Shown here piece by piece: positions 16,861 through 25,262 of a stretch of 64,000 nt of DNA. The notes beneath the pieces were generated by a model. It saw only the letters and a list, made by a program, of their open reading frames with translations, was not told the origin of the DNA and did not search any database. Position 1 is the stretch's first letter. Every line of letters begins with the position of its first letter. This DNA is from Pseudomonas putida (GTDB lineage Bacteria; Pseudomonadota; Gammaproteobacteria; Pseudomonadales; Pseudomonadaceae). The stretch covers positions 682,001-746,000 of the forward strand of contig NZ_JAETZZ010000001.1 of NCBI RefSeq assembly GCF_022627325.1, given 5' to 3'. Both the position numbers and the translations under genes were made by a program.

Positions 16861-19251
16861 TTACTGCCTGTTCACCCGCAGCAGTTCATCCAGCACGCGG
16901 GCCAGCTCCTCAGCCTGCACCGGCTTCTGCATCACCAGGCTGTCCGGCAACTCCAGGCCCTCCAGCTCGGCATACCCGGTCAGGAACACCACCGGCAAGC
17001 GCGGATGCCGTTCCCGTGCGGCCAACGCCAACTGGGCGCCGTTGAATTCGGGCATGGCAAAGTCGGTCAGCAACAGGTCGATCTCGTCGTCCAGCTGGGC
17101 CAATGCCTGTTCGCCGCTGTGTGCCTGGCGTACCTGATAGCCGTATTGGCGCAACACATCGCCGAGCATGTCGCGCACCAGGTGGTCGTCATCCACCAGC
17201 AGCACCGTGCGGTCGCGGCCCGTGTCACTGACTGACTGCGATGCAGCCGGGGCCACCGGGTCCACCGCCCGTTCATGCTTCACTGCAGGCAGGTAGACGG
17301 CAACCTGAGTGCCATGCCCTGGCGCGGTGTCGATGCGCACACCGCCACCCGACTGCTTGGCAAAGCCGAACACCTGTGCAAGCCCCAGGCCCGAGCCTTT
17401 GCCGATGTCCTTGGTGGTGAAGAACGGTTCGAACACCTTGGCCACCACCTCTTCGCTCATGCCGCAGCCGGTGTCACGAATGCTCAGCATCACGTATTCA
17501 CCCGGCTCCGGGTCTTCCGGCCGCTGCGGGCGGGCCTTGATCCGCGTATTACGGGTGGACAGCGTCAGCTGGCCGCCGTCGGGCATGGCGTCGCGGGCGT
17601 TGATCGCCAGGTTGAGGATGATCATTTCGGTCTGGGTCGGGTCGGTCAGCGCTTGCCACAGGCTGTGGTCCAGGTCCAGGCGCACAGAAATGCTCCCGCC
17701 CAAGGTGCGGCGCAGTAATTCCTCCAAGCCGCTCAACGTGCGGTTGAGGTTCAGAGGCACCGGTTCCAGACGCTGGCGACGGGAGAAGGCGAGCAACTGT
17801 GAGGTCAGCTTGGCGCCGCGTTCACCGGCCTCGCGGATATGGGTCAGGCGCTTGCGGGCTTTCTCCAGGTCACCTTTGTCCAGGTCACGCTCGAGGAAGC
17901 TTGAGCCGGTAAGAATGACGGTCAGCAGATTATTGAAGTCATGGGCAACACCGGCAGTGAGCTGGCCAACCGCCTCCAGCCGTTGCATCTGCTGCAGCGC
18001 CGCCTCGATGCGCTCGCGCTCGGCGATCTGTTCGCGCAGGCGCTCGTTGGCGTCCGCCAGCCCTACGGCTGCTTCGCGCTCGCTGGTGATGTCGCGGGCC
18101 ACCACATAGAGCAGGGTGTCCTCCGGCACCACCACCCATGACAGCCAGCGCAACTGACCGCCCGCATGCTGGATGCGGCCGACGAAGCGGGCGCTGGTGC
18201 GGCCATGAGAGAGGGCGGCCAATTCGGTCAGCAGCGCTTCCTGGTCCGGTTCAGGCAGCAGATGCAATAACGAGGTCTGGCTCAGGCGCTCGCGGGAGAA
18301 GCCCAGGCTGGCCTCCCAGGCAGGGTTCAGGGCGACCGGCGTGAGGTCTTTGTTGAGCACCGCGAGCAGGTCCTGGGACAGTTCCCAGGCCCGGTCGCGC
18401 TCGCGGGTGCGCCGCTCCACACGTTCGCCGAGCATTTCGTTGAGTTGCTTGAGCGCCTGGGTGGCCAGGCGCTGTGCGTGGATGTCCTGCAGCACGCCCG
18501 AAAAGCGTGTGCAGCGGCCATCGACGAACTGGCTCTGGCCACTGCTGAGCAGCCAGCGCGGTTCCAGACCGTTGGGTTGGGCAATGCGGAATTCGGCCCG
18601 GTAAAGCCCGTCGCTGTCCGGGCGCATGGCGTATTCCACCGCTTCACGTACGCGGGGCACGTCTTCGGGGTAGATGCCTGCATAGAAAACATCGAGGTTC
18701 ATCTCGGTGTCCACCGGCAGACCGAACAGCGTCTTGCAGCGGGCATCCCACACCAAAAGCCCTTCCTGCGGACGGAAATCCCAGGTGCCCATGCCGGCGG
18801 CATCGATGGCGATCCGTGCACGTGCCTCCACATCCGCCAAGGCTTCCTCGGCACGGCGCCGCCGTTGGCGCTCCTGCACTTCGGTAAGCGCCCTGCGCAC
18901 TGCCTTGGGCAGCATCGGCAGGTTCTTTTTCAGGACATAATCGGTGGCACCCAGGCGGATCATCTCCACCGCGTGCTCTTCACCGTAAATGCCCGAAAGG
19001 AAGATGAACGGCGTGTCCGGCGCCAGTCGCTGAGCGATGGCCAGTACGTCGGTGCCGGACGAGCCCGGCAGCACGCAGTCACACAGGATCAGGTCATAGC
19101 TGGCTTCGCCCAGGGCGTGCTCGGCGGCGACATGGTCGAACACCAGCTGCGACTGCAGCTGCAAGCCGCTGCGCTCGAGGCTCAGCAGGGTCAGCTCGGC
19201 ATCCAGCGAGCTGTCTTCAACCATCAGTAATTTGAGCGGCGTTGGCAGCAT
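16861..19251 (-). CDS. Hybrid sensor histidine kinase (REC-PAS-PAS-HK-REC)
   Basis: A soluble 796-residue kinase. Domains in order: receiver (Asp58 in LILCDCVLPG), PAS with PAC (about 145-270), coiled segment, second PAS (about 290-400), HisKA with GVAHDFNNLLTV, HATPase with NLAINARDAM, DTGCGMS and GSGLGLAQV, and a C-terminal receiver with LLLTDFAMPEFNG. No transmembrane helix is predicted, so it senses an internal cue or receives phosphate through its first receiver. It lies 14 bases downstream of an Rcp1-like regulator that itself follows a bacteriophytochrome, so light input via the neighbouring regulator is a reasonable inference. Confidence 0.92.
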   Translation of the reverse strand: MLPTPLKLLMVEDSSLDAELTLLSLERSGLQLQSQLVFDHVAAEHALGEASYDLILCDCVLPGSSGTDVLAIAQRLAPDTPFIFLSGIYGEEHAVEMIRLGATDYVLKKNLPMLPKAVRRALTEVQERQRRRRAEEALADVEARARIAIDAAGMGTWDFRPQEGLLVWDARCKTLFGLPVDTEMNLDVFYAGIYPEDVPRVREAVEYAMRPDSDGLYRAEFRIAQPNGLEPRWLLSSGQSQFVDGRCTRFSGVLQDIHAQRLATQALKQLNEMLGERVERRTRERDRAWELSQDLLAVLNKDLTPVALNPAWEASLGFSRERLSQTSLLHLLPEPDQEALLTELAALSHGRTSARFVGRIQHAGGQLRWLSWVVVPEDTLLYVVARDITSEREAAVGLADANERLREQIAERERIEAALQQMQRLEAVGQLTAGVAHDFNNLLTVILTGSSFLERDLDKGDLEKARKRLTHIREAGERGAKLTSQLLAFSRRQRLEPVPLNLNRTLSGLEELLRRTLGGSISVRLDLDHSLWQALTDPTQTEMIILNLAINARDAMPDGGQLTLSTRNTRIKARPQRPEDPEPGEYVMLSIRDTGCGMSEEVVAKVFEPFFTTKDIGKGSGLGLAQVFGFAKQSGGGVRIDTAPGHGTQVAVYLPAVKHERAVDPVAPAASQSVSDTGRDRTVLLVDDDHLVRDMLGDVLRQYGYQVRQAHSGEQALAQLDDEIDLLLTDFAMPEFNGAQLALAARERHPRLPVVFLTGYAELEGLELPDSLVMQKPVQAEELARVLDELLRVNRQ

Positions 19252-19265
19252 CTTTGCGGTTGGCC

Positions 19266-19727
19266 TCAGTTGCTGCCACGCCGGTTAAGGCGCAGCGAGC
19301 CGGGTGGTGGTTCATTGAGTACGGCCCAGAACACCCCAAGGTCGGAAATCGCCGCAACGAACTCCTTGAACTCCACAGGTTTGACCACGTAGGCGTTCAC
19401 CCCCAGCTCATAGGCACGCAGCAGGTCCGGCTCCTCCCGCGAAGACGTCAGCATCACCGTCGGGATGCTGCGCAGTTCGGGGGTGGCGCGTACTTCCCTG
19501 AGCACTTCCAGGCCATCGACCTTGGGCAGTTTCAGGTCCAGCAGCAACACCGCAGGGTTGCCGTCGGCACGCTCGGCATAGGTGTTGCGGCGCAGCAGGT
19601 AGTCAAGGGCATCTGCGCCGTCGCGCAGCACGATGACCTCGTTGGCCAACTGGCTACGCTCCAGGGCCAGGAGCGTGAGTTCCAGGTCCCTGGGGTTGTC
19701 TTCTACCAGCAGGATAGGCTTGAGCAT
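19266..19727 (-). CDS. Rcp1-like single-domain response regulator
   Basis: A stand-alone 153-residue receiver with Asp64 (LLLDLKLPKVDG), Thr/Ser (MLTSSREEPD) and Lys (AYVVKPVEF), and no output domain. The ALxYLLRR insert and the FKEFVAAI tail are typical of Rcp1-type partners of bacteriophytochromes. It sits 15 bases after the phytochrome gene and 14 before the hybrid kinase. It probably shuttles phosphate from the phytochrome to other partners, perhaps the kinase. Confidence 0.93.
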   Translation of the reverse strand: MLKPILLVEDNPRDLELTLLALERSQLANEVIVLRDGADALDYLLRRNTYAERADGNPAVLLLDLKLPKVDGLEVLREVRATPELRSIPTVMLTSSREEPDLLRAYELGVNAYVVKPVEFKEFVAAISDLGVFWAVLNEPPPGSLRLNRRGSN

Positions 19728-19742
19728 GATTGTACGGGTGCC

Positions 19743-22013
19743 TCAGGTTGTTTCTGGATGACGGGGAAGGGTGAAATGGAAGCTGGCGCCCTGGTCGACC
19801 TGACCTTGGGCCCAGACTCGGCCATCGTGACGCTCGATGATCCGCCGCACGCTGGCCAGGCCGATCCCGGTGCCCTCGAAGTCCTCCATGCGGTGTAGCC
19901 GCTGGAACACACCGAAGAGTTTGTTCGCATAGGCCATATCGAAGCCCACGCCATTATCGCGAATATAGACTTCGATTTCCTCTTCGTGCAGGTGTGCGCC
20001 GATGTCGATGCGTGCAGGCTCGCGGCCACGGGTGTATTTGATGGCGTTGGCGATCAGGTTGTGCAGCGCCAGGTTGATGAAGGCCGGGTCACCGATCACC
20101 TTGGGCAGCGGCGCCACGTTCCAGATGATCTCACGCCCTTCGTAATCGGGCGCCAGTTCCTGGCGAATGGCTTCGACCAAGGCATTGAGGTCGACATCGG
20201 ACAGGCGCAGCGCCGAGCGGCCCATCTGCGAGAAATTCAGCAGGTTGTCCACCAGGCTGCCGGCGAACTGCGCGGCCTCCTCGATGTGTTTGAGAAAGCG
20301 CTGGCCGCGCTCACTCAGGCCCTGGCCTTCGATCTCGCCAAGCAGTTCGCTATAGCCGGCGATATGGCGCAACGGTGCGCGCAGGTCGTGGGACACGCTG
20401 TAGCTGAAGGCTTCGAGCTCTTTGTTCGAACGGCGTAGTTCATTTGCCAGCTGCGCCAGTTCTTCTGCCTTGCGCAAGACGATGCCGAGCACTGCAGTGC
20501 GCAGTTCGACCACGCCTTCGATCGTCAGCGGGTCCCACGGCTCGCAGTAGCCGCTTAACTGTTCCTGCCAGTGTTCGAAGCTGTGCCGCGGGTTCAGTGC
20601 CCCCTGCGGGCCAATCTGTTTATCGGGCCGCCCGGCCCAGTTGACCGTGCGTACCTGCTCGGGGCGGAACCACAGCAGGTAATGCGAATGGATCTGGGAA
20701 ATGGCCACCGCCAGCACGCCACCGGCATGCTCGGCCAGCTCGGGCAGTTCGTCGATGTCGCGGCGCACGTTGTCACTCTGGAACACCGTCTCTTCATCGC
20801 GCTGGGCCAACCAGTGCACCAGCGCAGTAACCTGCGCCGCCGGCGGCGTCTGGCCAATCAGGTCGCAGCGCTCGGCGGAAATGACCGCCGCGCCGCTCGC
20901 CCCGGCGAACGCCAACAGCACCTCGGGCAGGGCGCGCAGGCCCTCGCTGACACTGTCATGGTCGGCCATCGAGGAGATCATCCGGACGATGTGCTGGCGC
21001 AGGTCGAGCAGCTTTCGGGTATTGGCGTGGGACTCACGCGATTCGATCTGCAGCGACAGCACGCTGGACAGCAGCTCGCAGGCCGTGCGGGTGCGCAGAT
21101 CGACCGGGCGAGGTTGCTGGTGATGGCACGACACCAGCCCCCACAGTTGCCCATCGACCACGATCGACAGTGACATCGACGCCAGGGTGCCCATGTTGCG
21201 CATGTATTGCAGGTGCACCGGCGACACGCTGCGCAACGCGGCAAAACTCATGTCCAGCGATTGGCCGGTGCGCGGGTTGGCCGCCGGTAGCAATGGCACG
21301 GCCTGGTAGTTGGCATCTTCGATCACGCGGATGCGGTTGACCCGATAAAGCTCCCGGGCCTGGCGGGGGATGTCCGAGGCCGGGAAGCATAGGCCCAGGT
21401 AGCGGGGATAGCCGGCATCGGCCACTTCAGCCAGCACCTGGCCATTACCTTCCGAATCGAAGCTGTAGGCTTTGACTCGGCCAAAACCTGTGATCTGCTT
21501 TATTTGCAGCACGGTCTGCTGCAGCAACTCTTCCAGGCTGGCGGCGTTGTTCAGGCTGCTGACAAAACTACGCACCAGTGGGTAATAGTCGCCTTCAAGG
21601 GCCTGGCCCGCGGGCTGGCGAGCGGGTTCGAACTCGGCGATCAGCACCTGGTCATGGCGATGCGTGAGCAGGCGCAGGCGGTCGCTGAAGGGCGCGCCTT
21701 GGCGCAGGTACACATCGCCGATGTAGAACGGGAAAACGTCGTCCCCGGGCAAGCGCTCAAGATGGGCGCGCAGGTCGAAACTGTCGCTGACCACGTCGGC
21801 GAAGGTGCACCCCAGCAGTTCTTGGGCGGGCACGCCTAGCCAGCGGGCGACATTGTCGCTGGCCTGGAGGATACGCAGGTCCTGTTCGTCCAGCACCAGC
21901 AGAAAACCGTGGGGTTGAATGCTGCCGGGAACCTGAATGGGCTCCTGGGCACAGCGTTCCACGGCTTCGGCAAGTGCGATGTCTGTGGTCGTCAATGGAT
22001 ACGCTCCTGTCAT
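19743..22013 (-). CDS. bphP: Bacteriophytochrome histidine kinase BphP
   Basis: Red/far-red photoreceptor kinase of 756 residues from ATG 22013. It contains PAS with biliverdin-binding Cys21 (ERCAQEPIQVPGSIQPHG, key parts CAQEPIQ and IQPHG), GAF with the PASDIP motif, PHY, then HisKA (SVSHDLRAPLRHI) and HATPase (LIANAIKYT, DNGVGFD, GTGIGLAS). The domain set is complete. Codon 7 is TTG with GGAG eight bases upstream, so a TTG start giving TTTDIALAEAV is possible and has better Shine-Dalgarno spacing than the ATG. No heme oxygenase (bphO) is adjacent, so biliverdin must come from an unlinked gene. Confidence 0.95.
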   Translation of the reverse strand: MTGAYPLTTTDIALAEAVERCAQEPIQVPGSIQPHGFLLVLDEQDLRILQASDNVARWLGVPAQELLGCTFADVVSDSFDLRAHLERLPGDDVFPFYIGDVYLRQGAPFSDRLRLLTHRHDQVLIAEFEPARQPAGQALEGDYYPLVRSFVSSLNNAASLEELLQQTVLQIKQITGFGRVKAYSFDSEGNGQVLAEVADAGYPRYLGLCFPASDIPRQARELYRVNRIRVIEDANYQAVPLLPAANPRTGQSLDMSFAALRSVSPVHLQYMRNMGTLASMSLSIVVDGQLWGLVSCHHQQPRPVDLRTRTACELLSSVLSLQIESRESHANTRKLLDLRQHIVRMISSMADHDSVSEGLRALPEVLLAFAGASGAAVISAERCDLIGQTPPAAQVTALVHWLAQRDEETVFQSDNVRRDIDELPELAEHAGGVLAVAISQIHSHYLLWFRPEQVRTVNWAGRPDKQIGPQGALNPRHSFEHWQEQLSGYCEPWDPLTIEGVVELRTAVLGIVLRKAEELAQLANELRRSNKELEAFSYSVSHDLRAPLRHIAGYSELLGEIEGQGLSERGQRFLKHIEEAAQFAGSLVDNLLNFSQMGRSALRLSDVDLNALVEAIRQELAPDYEGREIIWNVAPLPKVIGDPAFINLALHNLIANAIKYTRGREPARIDIGAHLHEEEIEVYIRDNGVGFDMAYANKLFGVFQRLHRMEDFEGTGIGLASVRRIIERHDGRVWAQGQVDQGASFHFTLPRHPETT

Positions 22014-22274
22014 GTTCGTCCATGCATGGCGCGCATGCGTCTGATGCGGGCTCGGTGGCTGCTGCGCACCGTAACAGAATGCGCAAAGGTTTGCCGGCCT
22101 ATGGCCATTGGAGGCGCTGGACGGGCATGGGTTCGATGCCGCTCGGAAATTTCTTGGCCGTGACAGGGCAGCCATCTAACCCTTTGTTGTTACTACCAAA
22201 GAATGGCGGGCAGCGGCCACGGGTAAGCCACCGGCTGCTACGCTCAGACACAGGACCTTGAAAGGGGCGTGTCA

Positions 22275-22802
22275 GTGACGGGACGCTGTGTGGTGACGCT
22301 GTGGGGCCTGCTGTTGACTGGCAGTGCCGTAGCAGCGGACTTCCTCGTGGAGGTGCGCGTGCAGGTGCAACGAGGCTGCATGCTGGTCAACCAGCAGCGC
22401 GAGGCGGGGGCGCAGGATCTCGGTCGGCTCGACCTGGGCACTGCCGCACGCCTGGATGGGCCCGGTACGCCCTTGAGCGCAGAGCTGCTCAACCAGCGGC
22501 CACCGCGCCTGGAATGCAACCCCGATACGCCCTACCAGGTGCGTGTCGACGGTGGCCAGCACGGTGGCGCCGGTGAACTGCGCTTCTTGGCCAGCAGCGA
22601 CGCCAGGGCGCGGCCGATCCCCTACCGGCTGTACCGCGATGCGGCCTGGCGCGAGCCGGTGATCGTGGGCCAGCTCCACGCCGCGCGTGTGCCGGACAGC
22701 GGTACGGTCGAACTGCCGCTGTACGCCCGTATCGACAAGCTGGCCTGGGTGCCGCACGCCGGTGTGTATGCCGACCTGCTCAAAGTCACGGTCACCTGGT
22801 AG
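22275..22802 (+). CDS. Csu-type pilin, SCPU domain (first)
   Basis: The first of four small secreted pilins with a spore-coat-protein-U (SCPU) domain. A signal peptide (VVTLWGLLLTGSAVA) precedes a ~150-residue beta-rich domain with CMLVNQ and LECNPDTPYQV cysteines and the family ending AGVYADLLKVTVTW. I chose GTG 22275 because AAAGGGG lies seven bases upstream; GTG 22269, two codons earlier, is too close to it. A CTACGCT element (22238-22244), like an RpoS -10, precedes the operon. It is the most divergent of the pilins. Confidence 0.87.
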   Translation: MTGRCVVTLWGLLLTGSAVAADFLVEVRVQVQRGCMLVNQQREAGAQDLGRLDLGTAARLDGPGTPLSAELLNQRPPRLECNPDTPYQVRVDGGQHGGAGELRFLASSDARARPIPYRLYRDAAWREPVIVGQLHAARVPDSGTVELPLYARIDKLAWVPHAGVYADLLKVTVTW

Positions 22803-22831
22803 CGAGCCAACATGCACAAGGACGTCATGCC

Positions 22832-23368
22832 ATGAACCGTACATCCCTCCTGCTGCTCAGCCTGGGCCCGCTGCTATTGCCCAGCGGCGCAGCACATGGC
22901 ACGACCACCGGCTTCATCCAGGCCCGTCTGGTGATCAGCGCCGCGTGCCAGATCAGCAGTGGCGACCAGCCCCCGGCCACGCTCGGCAACCCTGGGCTGA
23001 TGGACTTCGGCGAGCGTGGCCCGAACTGGGACCAGCCGCTGCGCAGCCGGGTCGACGAAGCGAACGGCGAGGGCAGCCTGCAAATCAGCTGCACGCCCCA
23101 GGTCAGGGCCTTCAACGTGCGCATCAACGGCGGCCTCAACGGTAGCGATGGCGTCCGGCGCCTCAGCAATGGCCGTGAAATGATCCCCTATCAACTGGCG
23201 CTCGACCCCGGCGGCAATAGCCGTTATGGCATCGGCCAGGCGCGCGCCTTCACCATCAGCAGCACCGAACAGATTCCCATCCCCATCTTCGGCGTAGTGG
23301 TGGCGCAACCGCGTGCGCTGCCGGCCGGGTTGTACCGCGACACGCTCAGAGTGACTTTGGACTGGTAA
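22832..23368 (+). CDS. Csu-type pilin, SCPU domain (second)
   Basis: A 178-residue exported pilin subunit: signal peptide through PSGAAHG, then an SCPU domain with ISAACQISSGD, a second cysteine in LQISCTPQVRAFNVRINGG (key part ISCTPQ), the YGIGQA loop and the terminal AGLYRDTLRVTLDW. Subunits of this family polymerise by donor-strand exchange into thin archaic-type pili used in surface attachment and biofilm. It starts 29 bases after the first pilin and 19 before the third, within a single operon. Confidence 0.88.
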   Translation: MNRTSLLLLSLGPLLLPSGAAHGTTTGFIQARLVISAACQISSGDQPPATLGNPGLMDFGERGPNWDQPLRSRVDEANGEGSLQISCTPQVRAFNVRINGGLNGSDGVRRLSNGREMIPYQLALDPGGNSRYGIGQARAFTISSTEQIPIPIFGVVVAQPRALPAGLYRDTLRVTLDW

Positions 23369-23387
23369 TTCCCGCAAGGAGACACCG

Positions 23388-23921
23388 ATGCGAACGAACC
23401 TCACCCACTGCATGCTCGCCGGCCTTGGCCTGGCGATGGCATGCCACGCCCAGGCCGCCACGGTGACCGGGACCATCAACTCCACCCTGACCTTGACTTC
23501 GGCGTGCCAGGTCAATGGCACCACAGGCACCTCGGGGTTGAATTTCGGTACCCTCAGCTTCGGCACTCAGGAGGCGTTGTTCACCACCGCCAACGGCGAG
23601 GTGCTCGGTGGCGGCGGCGGTGCGATGAGCATCCTCTGCTCCGCAGGTACGGTGCCAGCCATCCGCGTGCGTGCGGGGGCCAACGACGGTGCCTCGACTG
23701 GCGGTACCCGGGCGCTGGCAGACGGCAACGGCAACTTCGTGCCCTACGACTTCTATACCGACACTGGGCGTACCCAACTGCTGGCCATCGACGGCACCAT
23801 CACGCTGCCGACCAGCACCGGGGTTGCTCAGACCGTCAACCTCTATGGTCAGGCGCGCGGCAAGGCCGGCCTGCCAGCCGGGGTATACACCGATACGGTG
23901 GCCGTCGAGCTGTCGTTCTGA
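23388..23921 (+). CDS. Csu-type pilin, SCPU domain (third)
   Basis: A 177-residue pilin with signal peptide (ending ACHAQAA) and SCPU domain: TLTSACQVNGT, GTLSFGTQE, SILCSAG, VPYDFYTDTGR and the end AGVYTDTVAVELSF. A glycine run (LGGGGGAMS) sits in the middle. AAGGAG lies upstream of ATG 23388. Of the four pilins this one and the fourth look most like major subunits, with an uninterrupted FGTL motif, but the assignment of major versus minor cannot be made from sequence alone. Confidence 0.88.
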   Translation: MRTNLTHCMLAGLGLAMACHAQAATVTGTINSTLTLTSACQVNGTTGTSGLNFGTLSFGTQEALFTTANGEVLGGGGGAMSILCSAGTVPAIRVRAGANDGASTGGTRALADGNGNFVPYDFYTDTGRTQLLAIDGTITLPTSTGVAQTVNLYGQARGKAGLPAGVYTDTVAVELSF

Positions 23922-23930
23922 GCCGCAGCC

Positions 23931-24434
23931 ATGCGCTATTGGCTGGGTGGCTCCCTTGCAGGCCTGGGCATCCTGTTGGCGACGCCACTGGATGCGGCGA
24001 CCAGCAGCAGCTTCCAGGTCACCGCGACGATCACCGCGGGCTGCCTGGTGGTGGGCGGCGTCAGCCAGTATGGCGTGCTCGATTACGGCACGCAGTCGGC
24101 CTTGGCGACCGGGGCCCTCGGCACGTCCCTGGGCGGGACCACGGTGACTTTCCAGTGCACGCCCGGCGTTAGCCTGAGCATGAGCCTGAACGGTGGGCAG
24201 AACGCGGTGAGCGGCACGCGCTACCTCAAGCGCGGCGGCGGCACGCAGCTACTGGCCTACCAACTGTACCAGGACGCGGCCTACAGCCAGAGCATCGCCG
24301 TGGGCCAGAGCGTGGCACTGAACAACAGCGACCCGACGGCGATCAAGCTGTCGGTGTATGGCCGCACGCAGCTCACCGGCCTTGTGCCGGCCGGCACTTA
24401 CACCGACGTCGTGCAAGTGGCGGTGACCTGGTGA
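23931..24434 (+). CDS. Csu-type pilin, SCPU domain (fourth)
   Basis: A 167-residue pilin subunit beginning 9 bases after the third pilin. It has a short signal peptide (GGSLAGLGILLATPLDA) and an SCPU domain with ITAGCLVVGG, LDYGTQSAL, FQCTPGVSLSMSLNGGQN (key part FQCTPGV), LAYQLYQDA and the ending AGTYTDVVQVAVTW. Both conserved cysteines are present. It precedes the chaperone gene, which starts 39 bases downstream after a GGAGAG ribosome site. Confidence 0.88.
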   Translation: MRYWLGGSLAGLGILLATPLDAATSSSFQVTATITAGCLVVGGVSQYGVLDYGTQSALATGALGTSLGGTTVTFQCTPGVSLSMSLNGGQNAVSGTRYLKRGGGTQLLAYQLYQDAAYSQSIAVGQSVALNNSDPTAIKLSVYGRTQLTGLVPAGTYTDVVQVAVTW

Positions 24435-24473
24435 AACGACCGGGGCCCCTGACAATCAATCAAGGAGAGCGGT

Positions 24474-25250
24474 ATGCAGGCAGGCGCGAAGTGGGCGCGG
24501 GGTTTGATCGGGGCATTGCTGCTGGCGAGCTTGCCAGCGGGGGCTGCCACCTCGGTGCTGATCTGGCCGATCGACCCGGTGCTGGAAGCTGACCAGAAGG
24601 CCGGCGCGCTGTGGCTGGAGAACCGCGGCAGCGCACCGGCGAGCCTCCAGGTACGCGTGTTTGCCTGGCGACAGGGCGATAACCAGGAGCAGTTCCAGGC
24701 CCAGCGGGAGATCATCGGCAGCCCGCCGGTAGCGACCATCGCCCCCGGCCAGAAACAACTGATCCGCCTCACCCGCACCGGCAGTTCACCGGCCGGCCAG
24801 GAACAGGCCTACCGCATCATCATCGACGAAATTCCCTCGCCACTGCCCACGGACAACGCCAACCAGGGCGCCACTGCGGCCATCCGCCTGCAGATGCGCT
24901 ATTCGGTGCCGTTGTTCGTCTATGGCGAAGGTTTGTGGGGCAAGCCGGATCCGCAAGGCAAGCGCAGCGCCAGCGGGGTGGGCAAGCCGCAACTGAGCTG
25001 GCGGCCGGTAACGGTGCAGGGCAAACCCTATGTGGAACTGCGCAACACCGGCCCGGTGCATGCCCGGCTGACCGATGTGGTGGTACAGCAGGGCGGCCAG
25101 GCAAGGCCACTGGCCGAGGGCCTGCTGGGGTATGTACTGCCCGGGGCCAGCATGCGCTGGCCGGCACCGGTTGCACCGAACGCCAGCGGCGTACTCAAGG
25201 GCAGGGTGAACGGCCAGGAGGTGGCCGAGGCGATCCGCCAAGGGCAATGA
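24474..25250 (+). CDS. csuC: Csu pilus periplasmic chaperone
   Basis: This 258-residue PapD-like chaperone holds pilin subunits in the periplasm and hands them to the usher. It shows a signal peptide, the G1-like VLIWPIDPVLEADQKAGALWLENRGSAPASLQVRVFAW region (key part LWLENRG), the IIGSPPVATIAPGQKQLIRL segment (key part PGQKQLIRL) and YRIIIDEIP, all typical of archaic-type chaperones of the alpha/beta/sigma class. It is followed after 12 bases by the usher gene. Confidence 0.92.
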   Translation: MQAGAKWARGLIGALLLASLPAGAATSVLIWPIDPVLEADQKAGALWLENRGSAPASLQVRVFAWRQGDNQEQFQAQREIIGSPPVATIAPGQKQLIRLTRTGSSPAGQEQAYRIIIDEIPSPLPTDNANQGATAAIRLQMRYSVPLFVYGEGLWGKPDPQGKRSASGVGKPQLSWRPVTVQGKPYVELRNTGPVHARLTDVVVQQGGQARPLAEGLLGYVLPGASMRWPAPVAPNASGVLKGRVNGQEVAEAIRQGQ

Positions 25251-25262
25251 AGCCACTATTGA

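Noticed and set aside
16663..16900. tRNA-Gln as a genomic-island attachment site
   Set aside because: No integrase gene, no duplicated tRNA 3' end and no composition change downstream.
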